In this document: piece after piece, positions 1-5,006 of the stretch
Numbering within the stretch: position 1 is the first letter of the stretch
Layout: each line of letters opens with the position of its first letter
From: DATHSN01 sp035464115
GTDB taxonomy: Bacteria > Actinomycetota > Acidimicrobiia > Acidimicrobiales > SKKL01
DNA length: 5,006 nt
NCBI GenBank assembly: GCA_035464115.1
Contig: DATHSN010000044.1
Coordinates: forward strand, 1 to 5,006
Direction of reading: 5' to 3'
Program-made: the position numbers and the translations under genes
Notes under the pieces: model-generated
Told to the model about the DNA's origin: nothing
The model's input: only the letters and a program-made list of their open reading frames with translations
Databases searched by the model: none

Positions 1-229
1 TGACCGACACGGCCTCGCGGTTCTCGGCCAGCGGACGGCCCGGCTCGTCGAGTATGCGCCCGCGGGGTCCCTCGACCACGACGGTGCGGACCCGGTTGCT
101 CTCGGCGAGGACCTCGAACTCGGGGGCCGACATGACCTGGAGGAACCACAGCCGGGCGAACAGCGCGGCGAAGAGGGCGACGGCCACGATGCCGAGGATG
201 CTGAAGCGGAGCGGCTGCGTGTCGGTCAT
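1..229 (-). CDS. mrdA: Penicillin-binding protein 2 (elongation transpeptidase), N-terminal fragment
   Basis: Class B penicillin-binding protein that cross-links peptidoglycan during side-wall elongation as partner of RodA and MreBCD. Only the first 76 codons are present; the gene runs off the left edge, so the dimerisation and transpeptidase domains are outside the window. The protein begins MTDTQPLRFS, followed by a single hydrophobic segment at about residues 8-28 that fits the signal-anchor of this family. Residues 54-68 read GPRGRILDEPGRPLA, then ENR, matching the conserved RGxIxDxxGxxLAxN box at the start of the periplasmic pedestal in PBP2/PBP3 proteins. The ATG at 229-227 is chosen because it places the anchor at the very N-terminus; no good Shine-Dalgarno precedes it (only a GGA about 14 bases upstream). 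It follows mreD by 46 bases. Position after mreBCD favours PBP2 over the divisome protein FtsI; the family call is firm and the PBP2 subtype is by context. Confidence 0.88.
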   Translation of the reverse strand, partial: MTDTQPLRFSILGIVAVALFAALFARLWFLQVMSAPEFEVLAESNRVRTVVVEGPRGRILDEPGRPLAENREAVSV

Positions 230-275
230 GGGCGATGACAGTCCAGCAGATCGGGCCGCCGACGCGGGGGTCGGG

Positions 276-785
276 TCACCGGCGCGCCCCGGCGGGCTCG
301 AGGTCGGCGGCGGCGCGCCGCAGCGCGGCCATGGCGGGCAGGACCAACAGGGCCCCCACCAGGCCCTCGACCACCGCGATGGCGGGGAGGCGCCCGGTGA
401 CGAGCTGCTCCTCGCCGAGCAGCGCGCCGACCAGCGCGAACGCGACGGTCCCGGCGAACGTGCCGACGGCGGCGACGGCGATGGCCGTGGCGCGGGTGGG
501 ATGGGCGATGGTGGTCACGATGTGGCCGGCCGTCCACGCGGTGGCCCCCCACACCAGCGCGGTGAGGCCGAACGGGGTGGTGAGGAACAGGTCTTCGAGC
601 AGACCGGCCGCGAACCCGAAGGTGGCGCCGCGCTCGGGGCCGAGCACCAGCCCCGAGGCGATGGCGACCACGGCCAGGATGTCGGGTCGGGCGCCGAGCA
701 CCTCGACGCGCGACGCCACCGAGAGCTGGAGCACGAGCGCGGCGAGCAGCAGCGCGGCGAGCCGGGCGCCGGGTGGGACGTTCAT
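276..785 (-). CDS. mreD: Rod shape-determining membrane protein MreD
   Basis: Integral membrane protein of the elongasome, thought to link MreC and the PBP2/RodA synthase at the cytoplasmic membrane. The 169-residue product is close to the usual 160-180 residues. It is strongly hydrophobic, with about five to six likely membrane segments between residues 8 and 152. The recognisable family signature is at residues 32-66: ARPDILAVVAIASGL, then LGPERGATFGFAAGLLEDLF, i.e. the RPD motif followed by G-x6-G-x2-GLLxDL. The short C-terminus (RRAAADLEPAGARR) is charged and probably cytoplasmic. The ATG at 785-783 overlaps the mreC stop in an ATGA arrangement, and a GGGAG Shine-Dalgarno inside the mreC coding sequence lies 8 bases upstream, so translation is probably coupled to mreC. 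Sequence conservation in MreD is low generally; the call rests on the RPD region, topology and position between mreC and mrdA. Confidence 0.93.
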   Translation of the reverse strand: MNVPPGARLAALLLAALVLQLSVASRVEVLGARPDILAVVAIASGLVLGPERGATFGFAAGLLEDLFLTTPFGLTALVWGATAWTAGHIVTTIAHPTRATAIAVAAVGTFAGTVAFALVGALLGEEQLVTGRLPAIAVVEGLVGALLVLPAMAALRRAAADLEPAGARR

Positions 786-1678
786 CGGGCCGGCTCCCAC
801 AACAACACGGTGAGGAAGCTGAGCCGGCCGAGGTCGGCGTGCAGATCGACCGAGGCCTGCTGGGTGGCGACCACCTGGAGCCCGAGCGTGGACGACGTGG
901 TGGAGTCGGCGTCGTCGTCGACGGCGCCGTCGCCGGTGGCGCGGTTGGACACGTCGACGACCCGACCGATGGGGACGTTGGGCGGGTAGAGGCTGCGGTC
1001 GAGACCGCTGGTCTCCACCAGGTCGCCCTCGGCCAGCGGCTCGTCGCCGGGCACCTCGAGGCGGGGGTCGCGGTCGCGCCCGCGGCCCTCGACCAGCCCG
1101 AGGGCCTGCGACGACACCACCCGGGCGCCGACGCCGAAGCGGGGATCGGAGATGAGCTGGACGATGGCCTGGCCGTCGGTGGCGCGCTCGACCCGGCCCA
1201 CCAGACCCGCGGCGGTGACCGCAGCCATGCCCTCGCGGATGCCCGACTCGGTGCCCTTGTCGATGGTGACGGTGTACTCGAAGCTCGACACCGGACCCGA
1301 CACCACGCGGGTGACCACCTGGGGGATGTCGCCCGCATAGGTGACGTCGGCCTGCTCGAGGAAGCGTCGCACCGTCTCGAGCGCGCTGGCCTCGCGGGCG
1401 TCGGCGCCGACCAGCTCGTCGAGGCGGGCCCGCAGCTCGTCGTTCTCGGCCCGCAGCTCGTCGTAGCCCCACGCGCCGTTCCACGCGTCGACCGCGGGGT
1501 CGATGACCCACCCGACGGCGCCCCGGACGGGCGCCAGCACCGCGAGCGCGGCGCGGCGGGCGGCGTCGATCGGCCCGAACGAGCGGACGTCGAGGGTGAG
1601 GAGGGTCACCGCCGTGAGCACGAGCAGCGCCAACACGAAGCGGGCCCGGCTGGTGCGCCGGGGAGCGGCCACGGCCAA
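782..1678 (-). CDS. mreC: Rod shape-determining protein MreC
   Basis: Periplasmic scaffold of the elongasome that activates PBP2 and connects it to MreB/MreD. The 298-residue protein has a basic cytoplasmic N-terminus (about 1-13), one membrane anchor (about 14-30, FVLALLVLTAVTLLTL), and a helical/coiled-coil stretch at about 72-110 (YDELRAENDELRARLDELV). The paired beta-domains follow, with family-typical patterns TIDKGTESGIREGMAAVT (138-155), GLVGRVERAT, VQLISDPRFGVGARV (173-187) and a C-terminal LGRLSFLTVLLWEP. Residues 246-264 form an acidic, Ser/Thr-rich insertion (with DDDADSTTSS) just before the last strands. The start is uncertain: the TTG at 1678-1676 lies 7 bases after the mreB stop, while an in-frame GTG two codons on (1672-1670) would lie 13 bases after it. 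Neither has a clear Shine-Dalgarno, so reinitiation after mreB is likely. The stop overlaps the mreD ATG. Confidence 0.94.
   Translation of the reverse strand: MAVAAPRRTSRARFVLALLVLTAVTLLTLDVRSFGPIDAARRAALAVLAPVRGAVGWVIDPAVDAWNGAWGYDELRAENDELRARLDELVGADAREASALETVRRFLEQADVTYAGDIPQVVTRVVSGPVSSFEYTVTIDKGTESGIREGMAAVTAAGLVGRVERATDGQAIVQLISDPRFGVGARVVSSQALGLVEGRGRDRDPRLEVPGDEPLAEGDLVETSGLDRSLYPPNVPIGRVVDVSNRATGDGAVDDDADSTTSSTLGLQVVATQQASVDLHADLGRLSFLTVLLWEPAR
794..798 (-). promoter_or_regulatory. Shine-Dalgarno of mreD inside the mreC 3' end
   Basis: GGGAG on the minus strand, 8 bases before the mreD ATG and within the last codons of mreC. It supports the ATG at 785 as the mreD start and, with the ATGA overlap, coupled translation of the two genes. 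Confidence 0.65.
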
Positions 1679-1685
1679 GGGCGGG

Positions 1686-2723
1686 CTACGGGTGGTTCGA
1701 CGAGAAGAGGACGCCCTTGAGGGCCTCGAACTCCTCGAGCGACTGCCCGGACCCGAGCGCCACCGCGAACAGCGGGTTGTGGGCGATCTTGATGGGCATC
1801 CCGGTCTCGTTGGCGATGCGCTGGTCGAGCCCGTTGAGCAGGGCCCCGCCGCCGGCGAGCATGATGCCCTGCTCCATGATGTCGGCGGCCAGCTCGGGCG
1901 GGGTCTTGTCGAGCGTGACCTTCACCGCGTCGACGATCGACGCCACCGGCTCCTCGAGCGCGTCACGCAGCTCGCCGGTGGAGGTGACGATGGTCTTGGG
2001 CAGCCCGGTGACGAGGTCGCGGCCGCGGATCTCGGCGTAGAGCTCCTCGGTGAGGGGCCAGGCGGTGCCGAGGGCGATCTTGACCTCCTCGGCGGTGCGC
2101 TCGCCGAGCGCCACCGAGTACTCCTTCTTGATGAAGTTGATGATGGCCTCGTCGAGCTCGTCGCCGCCGACGCGCACCGACTGGCTGGCCACGATGCCGC
2201 CGAGGGAGATGACCGCCACCTCGGTGGTGCCACCGCCGATGTCGACGATCATGTTGCCGGTGGGGTCCTGCACGGGCAGGCCCGACCCGATGGCGGCGGC
2301 CATCGGCTCTTCGATGATGTAGGCCGGCTTGCGGGCCCCGGCGTACTCGGCGGCCTCCTGCACGGCGCGCTGCTCGACCCCGGTGATGCCCGACGGCACG
2401 GCGATGACCATGCGGGGCTTCGCCCAGCGGCGCTGGTGCACCTTCTGGATGAAGTAGCGGAGCATCTTCTCGCACACGTCGAAGTCGGCGATGACGCCGT
2501 CCTTGAGCGGGCGGATGGCCTGGATGTGGCTCGGCGTGCGGCCGATCATCTTCTTGGCCTCGGTGCCCACCGCGAGAGGGCGCCCGTCGTGCACGTTGAC
2601 CGCAACGACCGACGGCTCGTTCAACACGATGCCCTGCCCCCGCACGTAGACGAGGGTGTTGGCGGTGCCGAGGTCGACGGCCATGTCGCGGCCGACGATC
2701 GACGAGAGGAGGTTGTCGGACAT
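1686..2723 (-). CDS. mreB: Rod shape-determining actin homologue MreB
   Basis: Bacterial actin that polymerises with ATP into membrane-associated filaments and orients the side-wall synthesis machinery. The 345-residue length is normal. Visible actin-fold motifs are phosphate-1 DLGTANT (17-23), an IVLNEPSVVAV segment (32-42), VPSGITGVEQRAV (109-121), connect-1/catalytic region EEPMAAAIG (138-146), phosphate-2 DIGGGTTEVAVI (161-172), and the adenosine loop GIMLAGGGALLNGLD (286-300). All key motifs look intact. The N-terminus (MSDNLLSSIVGRD) is a little longer than the minimal MSFxGRD type I remember from actinobacterial relatives, but is not obviously an amphipathic anchor. The ATG is supported by a GGAGG 8 bases upstream. 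It is the first gene after the 181-base intergenic gap and probably heads the mreBCD-mrdA operon. DnaK-family alternatives are excluded by length and motif spacing. Confidence 0.98.
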   Translation of the reverse strand: MSDNLLSSIVGRDMAVDLGTANTLVYVRGQGIVLNEPSVVAVNVHDGRPLAVGTEAKKMIGRTPSHIQAIRPLKDGVIADFDVCEKMLRYFIQKVHQRRWAKPRMVIAVPSGITGVEQRAVQEAAEYAGARKPAYIIEEPMAAAIGSGLPVQDPTGNMIVDIGGGTTEVAVISLGGIVASQSVRVGGDELDEAIINFIKKEYSVALGERTAEEVKIALGTAWPLTEELYAEIRGRDLVTGLPKTIVTSTGELRDALEEPVASIVDAVKVTLDKTPPELAADIMEQGIMLAGGGALLNGLDQRIANETGMPIKIAHNPLFAVALGSGQSLEEFEALKGVLFSSNHP

Positions 2724-2731
2724 CCGGGCGG

Positions 2732-2736
2732 CCTCC
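2732..2736 (-). promoter_or_regulatory. Strong Shine-Dalgarno of mreB
   Basis: GGAGG on the minus strand with 8 bases between it and the mreB ATG. It is the best ribosome binding site in the window and fixes the mreB start; the other genes have weaker or no such motif and seem to rely more on coupling to the gene upstream. Confidence 0.8.
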
Positions 2737-2756
2737 GCCTCGAAGGGGATCGGTGC

Positions 2757-2786
2757 AGCGTAGGCGGCAGGCCCCGCGGGTGTCGA
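2757..2786 (-). promoter_or_regulatory. Candidate housekeeping sigma promoter for mreBCD-mrdA
   Basis: Read on the minus strand, TCGACA (2786-2781) matches five of six bases of the TTGACA -35 consensus. After 18 bases comes TACGCT (2762-2757), which fits the TANNNT -10 pattern common in actinobacteria, although only three of six bases match TATAAT. A start about 7 bases on falls near base 2750, an A on the transcribed strand. That gives a leader of about 27 bases that contains the GGAGG site. The position, in the only sizeable non-coding gap of the locus, suits a promoter for the shape operon. The element is inferred by eye; in GC-rich DNA such matches can occur by chance. The rest of the 2724-2904 gap shows no credible gene. 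Confidence 0.45.
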
Positions 2787-2836
2787 TCGGCCCGCAACGG
2801 CGACGACACGGGCCGGGACGGCCCCTACTCCAGGGA

Positions 2837-2846
2837 CAGCATGCTG
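2837..2846. repeat. 10-base perfect palindrome in the ndk-mreB gap
   Basis: CAGCATGCTG is identical to its reverse complement. It lies about 50 bases upstream of the proposed mreB -35 element and next to the larger inverted repeat. It could be a half-site for a dimeric regulator, or chance; no known operator is recognised. Confidence 0.5.
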
Positions 2847-2848
2847 GC

Positions 2849-2881
2849 GTCGTCACCGAAACGCAACATAGGGGTGACGAC
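2849..2881. repeat. 9-base perfect inverted repeat between ndk and mreB
   Basis: The arms GTCGTCACC (2849-2857) and GGTGACGAC (2873-2881) are exact reverse complements around a 15-base spacer that is richer in A and T than its surroundings. The left edge of the transcribed stem begins 23 bases after the ndk stop, so as RNA it could form a 3' stem-loop of ndk. No U-run follows, so it is not a classical intrinsic terminator. With arm centres 24 bases apart it could equally be a protein-binding site upstream of the mreB promoter. The symmetry is seen directly; the role is open. Confidence 0.6.
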
Positions 2882-2904
2882 CCCGCGGGATCGGCCCGGG
2901 CGGA

Positions 2905-3315
2905 TCAGCCCAGGTCGGGGAAGAAGATGGCGATCTCGCGGGCGGCCGACTCGGGGCCGTCGGAACCGTGGACGAGGTTCTCGCTGACCTCGCTGGCGAG
3001 GTCGCCGCGGATGGTGCCCGGGGCGGCCTCGGCGGGGTTGGTGGTGCCCATGAGGGTGCGCACCACCTTCCAGGTGTCGGCCGGGCCCTCGACCACCATG
3101 ACCAGCGCCGGGGACCGCCCGATGAACGCCACCAGGTCGGGGTAGAACCCCTTGCCGACGTGCTCGGCGTAGTGCTGGGCGGCGAGGTCGGCGTCGATGG
3201 TGCGCAGCTCGGCGGCGACGAGGCGCAACCCCTTGCGCTCGAGGCGGGAGATGATCTCGCCGGCGAGACCACGCTCGACGGCGTCGGGCTTGCAGATGAC
3301 CAGGGTGCGATTCAC
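2905..3315 (-). CDS. ndk: Nucleoside diphosphate kinase
   Basis: Cytoplasmic enzyme that transfers the gamma phosphate of ATP to other (deoxy)nucleoside diphosphates through a phosphohistidine, balancing NTP and dNTP pools. The 136-residue length is typical of bacterial Ndk. It starts with the family pattern RTLVICKPDAVERGLAGEI (3-21, including Lys9 of KPD). The active-site segment is NLVHGSDGPESAAREI (113-128), with His116 as the phosphorylated residue. Other conserved parts are HYAEHVGKGFYPDLVAF (48-64), the VRTLMGTTNP nucleotide-binding stretch (85-94) and GTIRGDLA (100-107). The start is GTG at 3315-3313, which matches the family N-terminus. An AGGG about 9 bases upstream overlaps the folC stop codon, and only 11 bases separate the genes, so co-transcription and coupling with folC are likely. 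No key residue is missing. Confidence 0.98.
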   Translation of the reverse strand: MNRTLVICKPDAVERGLAGEIISRLERKGLRLVAAELRTIDADLAAQHYAEHVGKGFYPDLVAFIGRSPALVMVVEGPADTWKVVRTLMGTTNPAEAAPGTIRGDLASEVSENLVHGSDGPESAAREIAIFFPDLG

Positions 3316-3326
3316 GGGGGCGGACC

Positions 3327-4661
3327 CTAGCCGTCGGTGTCGTGGTCGCGGACGTCGCCGGCCAGGGCCCCGGCCCGGCGCACGTACGCGGCGCGCACCG
3401 CGCCGACGACGTAGAGGGACCCGGCGACGACCACCAGGTCTTCCTCACCGGCGAGCGACAGGGCCCGGGCGGTGGCCTGCACCGCGTCGGGCACCACCTC
3501 GACGGCGATGCCCATCTCGTCGGCGGCCGCCGCCACCGTGGCGGCGGGCACGGCGCGCGGCGAGTCGGGGGTGCACGCCACCACCAGGTCGAACCCGTCG
3601 GCGGCGAGGGCCCGCAGCATCTCGGCGGGGTCGCGGGGGGCGAGCATGCCGACGACGAGGAAGCGCGAGCCGAGGGTGGTGAAGGTGTCGGCGAGCGCCT
3701 CGGTGAGCGCCTCGGCCCCCGGTGGGTTGTGCGCGCCGTCGAGCACGACGGCGGGCTCGCGGGCCACCAGCTCGAGGCGGCCCGGCACCTCGACGGTGGC
3801 GAGGCCCTCGGCGACCACCTCGGGGTCGAGTGCCCGCTCGAAGAACGCCTCGACGGCGGCGACCGCGATGGCGGCGTTGTCGCCCTGGTGAGCGCCGTGC
3901 AACGGTAGGAACACGTCGTCGTGGCGCCCGTGGGGCGTGATGATGTCGATGGCCCGCCCGCCGAGCGCGAGCCGGTTGGCCTCGCACCCGAAGTCGGCGT
4001 CGCGGCGCCACGTGGTGGCGGCCCCGGCGAGGTCGAAGATCGGCTGGAGCTCGGGCGCGGTCTCGCCGAGCACCAACGTGCAACCCGGCTTGACGATGCC
4101 CGACTTCTCCTGGGCGATGGCCTCGCGCCACCCCGGGGCGCCATCGGTGTGGTCGAACCCGATGTTGGTGATGACCGCCACCTGCGCGTCGGCCACGTTG
4201 GTGGCGTCGTAGCGGCCGAGCATGCCGACCTCGATGACGGCCACGTCGACGGGCAGCTCGGCGAACCAGCGGAACGCGGCTGCGGTGAGGATCTCGAAGT
4301 ACGACGGGGGCGCCGACAGCAGCGGCTCGACCGCGGCGACACCGCCGATGGCCTCGCCGAGCTCGTCGTCGCTGATCGGCGCGCCGTTCCAGGCGATCCG
4401 CTCGTTGATCCGCTCGAGGTGCGGGCTGGTGTAGGTGCCCACCGACACGCCGTTGGCCCGCAGGAGCGAGGACACGAGCCGGCTCACCGAGCCCTTGCCG
4501 TTGGTGCCGGTGATGTGGATGACCGGTGCTGCGTGCTGGGGGTCGCCGAGCACGTGGGCCAGCTCGCGCATGCGGTCGAGGGACAGCCCGTGGACGCGCC
4601 CGGCGGTGGCCTCGCGGTTGACGTGCTGGTCGAGGTACGCCAGCGCGGCGGGGAGGTCCAC
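3327..4661 (-). CDS. folC: Folylpolyglutamate synthase / dihydrofolate synthase family protein
   Basis: ATP-dependent Mur-ligase-family enzyme that adds glutamate to reduced folates, and in bifunctional members to dihydropteroate to make dihydrofolate. The 444-residue protein has the P-loop GTNGKGS (52-58), omega loop TSPHLERINERI (79-90), the Mg-binding region EVGMLGRYDATNV (144-156), IAQEKSGIVKPG (182-193, with the Lys that is carbamylated in relatives), GAHQGDNAAIA (256-266), the C-domain motif LDGAHNPPGAEAL (307-319) and a C-terminal VVAGSLYVVGAVR (411-423). All are intact. The segment DHTDGAPGWREAIA replaces the more usual DHxxxLGxTxxxIA. The start is GTG at 4661-4659, 6 bases after the clpX stop and in the same frame; there is no clear Shine-Dalgarno, so reinitiation after clpX is likely. 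Whether it makes dihydrofolate as well as polyglutamates cannot be told from sequence alone. Confidence 0.96.
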   Translation of the reverse strand: MDLPAALAYLDQHVNREATAGRVHGLSLDRMRELAHVLGDPQHAAPVIHITGTNGKGSVSRLVSSLLRANGVSVGTYTSPHLERINERIAWNGAPISDDELGEAIGGVAAVEPLLSAPPSYFEILTAAAFRWFAELPVDVAVIEVGMLGRYDATNVADAQVAVITNIGFDHTDGAPGWREAIAQEKSGIVKPGCTLVLGETAPELQPIFDLAGAATTWRRDADFGCEANRLALGGRAIDIITPHGRHDDVFLPLHGAHQGDNAAIAVAAVEAFFERALDPEVVAEGLATVEVPGRLELVAREPAVVLDGAHNPPGAEALTEALADTFTTLGSRFLVVGMLAPRDPAEMLRALAADGFDLVVACTPDSPRAVPAATVAAAADEMGIAVEVVPDAVQATARALSLAGEEDLVVVAGSLYVVGAVRAAYVRRAGALAGDVRDHDTDG

Positions 4662-4667
4662 CCGGGG

Positions 4668-5006
4668 CTAGGAGGCGGCGCGGCGGGGCCGCTGCTGGCG
4701 GGCCTCGCCGCGGGGCACCAGCGTGGGGTTCACCTTCTCGAGCACGACCGAGCCGTCGATGACGCACTTCTCGACGTCGTCGCGGCTCGGCAGGTCGTAC
4801 ATGACGTTGAGCAGCACCTCTTCGAGGATGGCCCGCAGGCCCCGGGCGCCGGTGCCGCGCAGCAACGCCTGGTCGGCGACGGCCTCGAGCGCGTCGGGGG
4901 TGAACTCGAGCTCGACGTCTTCGAGCTCGAAGAACTTCTGGTACTGCTTGGTGAGCGCGTTGCGGGGCTCGACGAGGATCTCGACGAGGGCCTCGCGGTC
5001 GAGGTT
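4668..5006 (-). CDS. clpX: ATP-dependent Clp protease ATP-binding subunit ClpX, C-terminal fragment
   Basis: Hexameric AAA+ unfoldase that feeds tagged proteins into the ClpP peptidase. Only the last 112 residues are in the window; the reading frame stays open to the right edge, so the zinc-binding domain, Walker A/B and pore loops lie outside. The visible part is the small AAA subdomain, with LVEPRNALTKQYQKFFELED, the strand DVELEFTPDALEAVADQAL, and the sensor-2 motif LRGTGARGLRAILEEVLL carrying the ATP-contacting arginine. These, together with the following NVMYDLPSR and a region ending in EKVNPTLVP, are diagnostic of ClpX rather than HslU or ClpA. The tail after that is short and basic (RGEARQQRPRRAAS). 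The TTG at 4865 within this frame is an internal leucine, not a start. folC follows after 6 bases in the same frame. Confidence 0.97.
   Translation of the reverse strand, partial: NLDREALVEILVEPRNALTKQYQKFFELEDVELEFTPDALEAVADQALLRGTGARGLRAILEEVLLNVMYDLPSRDDVEKCVIDGSVVLEKVNPTLVPRGEARQQRPRRAAS

Noticed and set aside
230..275. The 46-base mreD-mrdA gap as a promoter or regulatory site.
   Set aside because: I see no credible -35/-10 pair or hairpin with a U-run; it is most simply an untranslated spacer within the operon.
2782..2794. A 13-base match (GTCGATCGGCCCG) between the mreB promoter region and mreC coding sequence near 1565-1577.
   Set aside because: One copy is within normal mreC codons, and the words are composed of common GC-rich tetramers; a chance repeat is more likely than a binding site.
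2865..2870. TATGTT on the minus strand as an alternative -10 for mreB.
   Set aside because: It fits TANNNT, but no reasonable -35 lies 16-19 bases upstream and it would give a leader of about 135 bases. The TCGACA/TACGCT pair nearer to mreB is better.
2882..2906. Short GC palindromes (CCCGCGGG, and an imperfect GATC-flanked one) right after the ndk stop as an intrinsic terminator.
   Set aside because: They have almost no loop, and no U-run follows. Such palindromes are common in DNA of this composition.
1503..2987. A 494-codon open frame on the plus strand, antisense to mreB.
   Set aside because: It is a mirror of the codon bias of a real GC-rich gene on the other strand. Its product is low-complexity with no family signature, while the minus strand encodes a complete MreB.
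2825..4342. A 505-codon minus-strand open frame spanning folC, ndk and the intergenic gap.
   Set aside because: It is out of frame with FolC and Ndk and gives Arg/Ser/Pro-rich sequence. Both overlapped genes are clearly recognised and intact in their own frames.
4668..4865. A separate 65-residue gene starting at the TTG at 4865.
   Set aside because: The frame continues upstream without a stop to the window edge and encodes the continuous ClpX small AAA domain, so the TTG is an internal leucine.

Overview
The window is very GC-rich and every gene lies on the minus strand, so transcription runs from high to low coordinates. The content is a chromosomal housekeeping and cell-shape locus: clpX (C-terminal part) - folC - ndk - mreB - mreC - mreD - mrdA/PBP2 (N-terminal part). 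The GC richness, GTG/TTG starts and this gene order point to an actinobacterium. It resembles the Streptomyces neighbourhood clpX..valS-folC..ndk-mreBCD-pbp2-rodA. Some FolC motif variants, as far as I remember the family, suggest a deep-branching class such as Acidimicrobiia. That placement is an inference and has not been tested by search.

Layout in transcription order. Bases 5006-4668 encode the last 112 residues of the ClpX unfoldase. Bases 4661-3327 encode FolC; its start lies 6 bases after the clpX stop and in the same frame. Bases 3315-2905 encode nucleoside diphosphate kinase, 11 bases after folC. These three look like one transcription unit. Bases 2904-2724 (181 bases) form the only sizeable non-coding gap. 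It holds a cluster of inverted repeats on its ndk side and, on its mreB side, a plausible promoter (TCGACA, 18 bases, TACGCT) followed by a strong Shine-Dalgarno. Bases 2723-1686 encode MreB, 1678-782 MreC, 785-276 MreD, and 229-1 the start of PBP2. mreB-mreC are separated by 7 bases and mreC-mreD overlap by 4 (ATGA). mreD and mrdA are separated by 46 bases.

Together mreB, mreC, mreD and mrdA encode most of the elongasome (rod complex): the actin-like filament, the periplasmic scaffold, the membrane partner and the septum-independent transpeptidase. A rodA homologue would be expected just beyond base 1. folC and ndk supply folate polyglutamylation and NTP balance.

I found no mobile element, CRISPR array, tRNA or rRNA, and no convincing sign of an undescribed system. 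The points worth a second look are the ndk-mreB intergenic region, the in-frame clpX/folC junction, the compact gene order lacking valS and the small gene seen in Streptomyces, and an acidic Ser/Thr-rich insertion in MreC.
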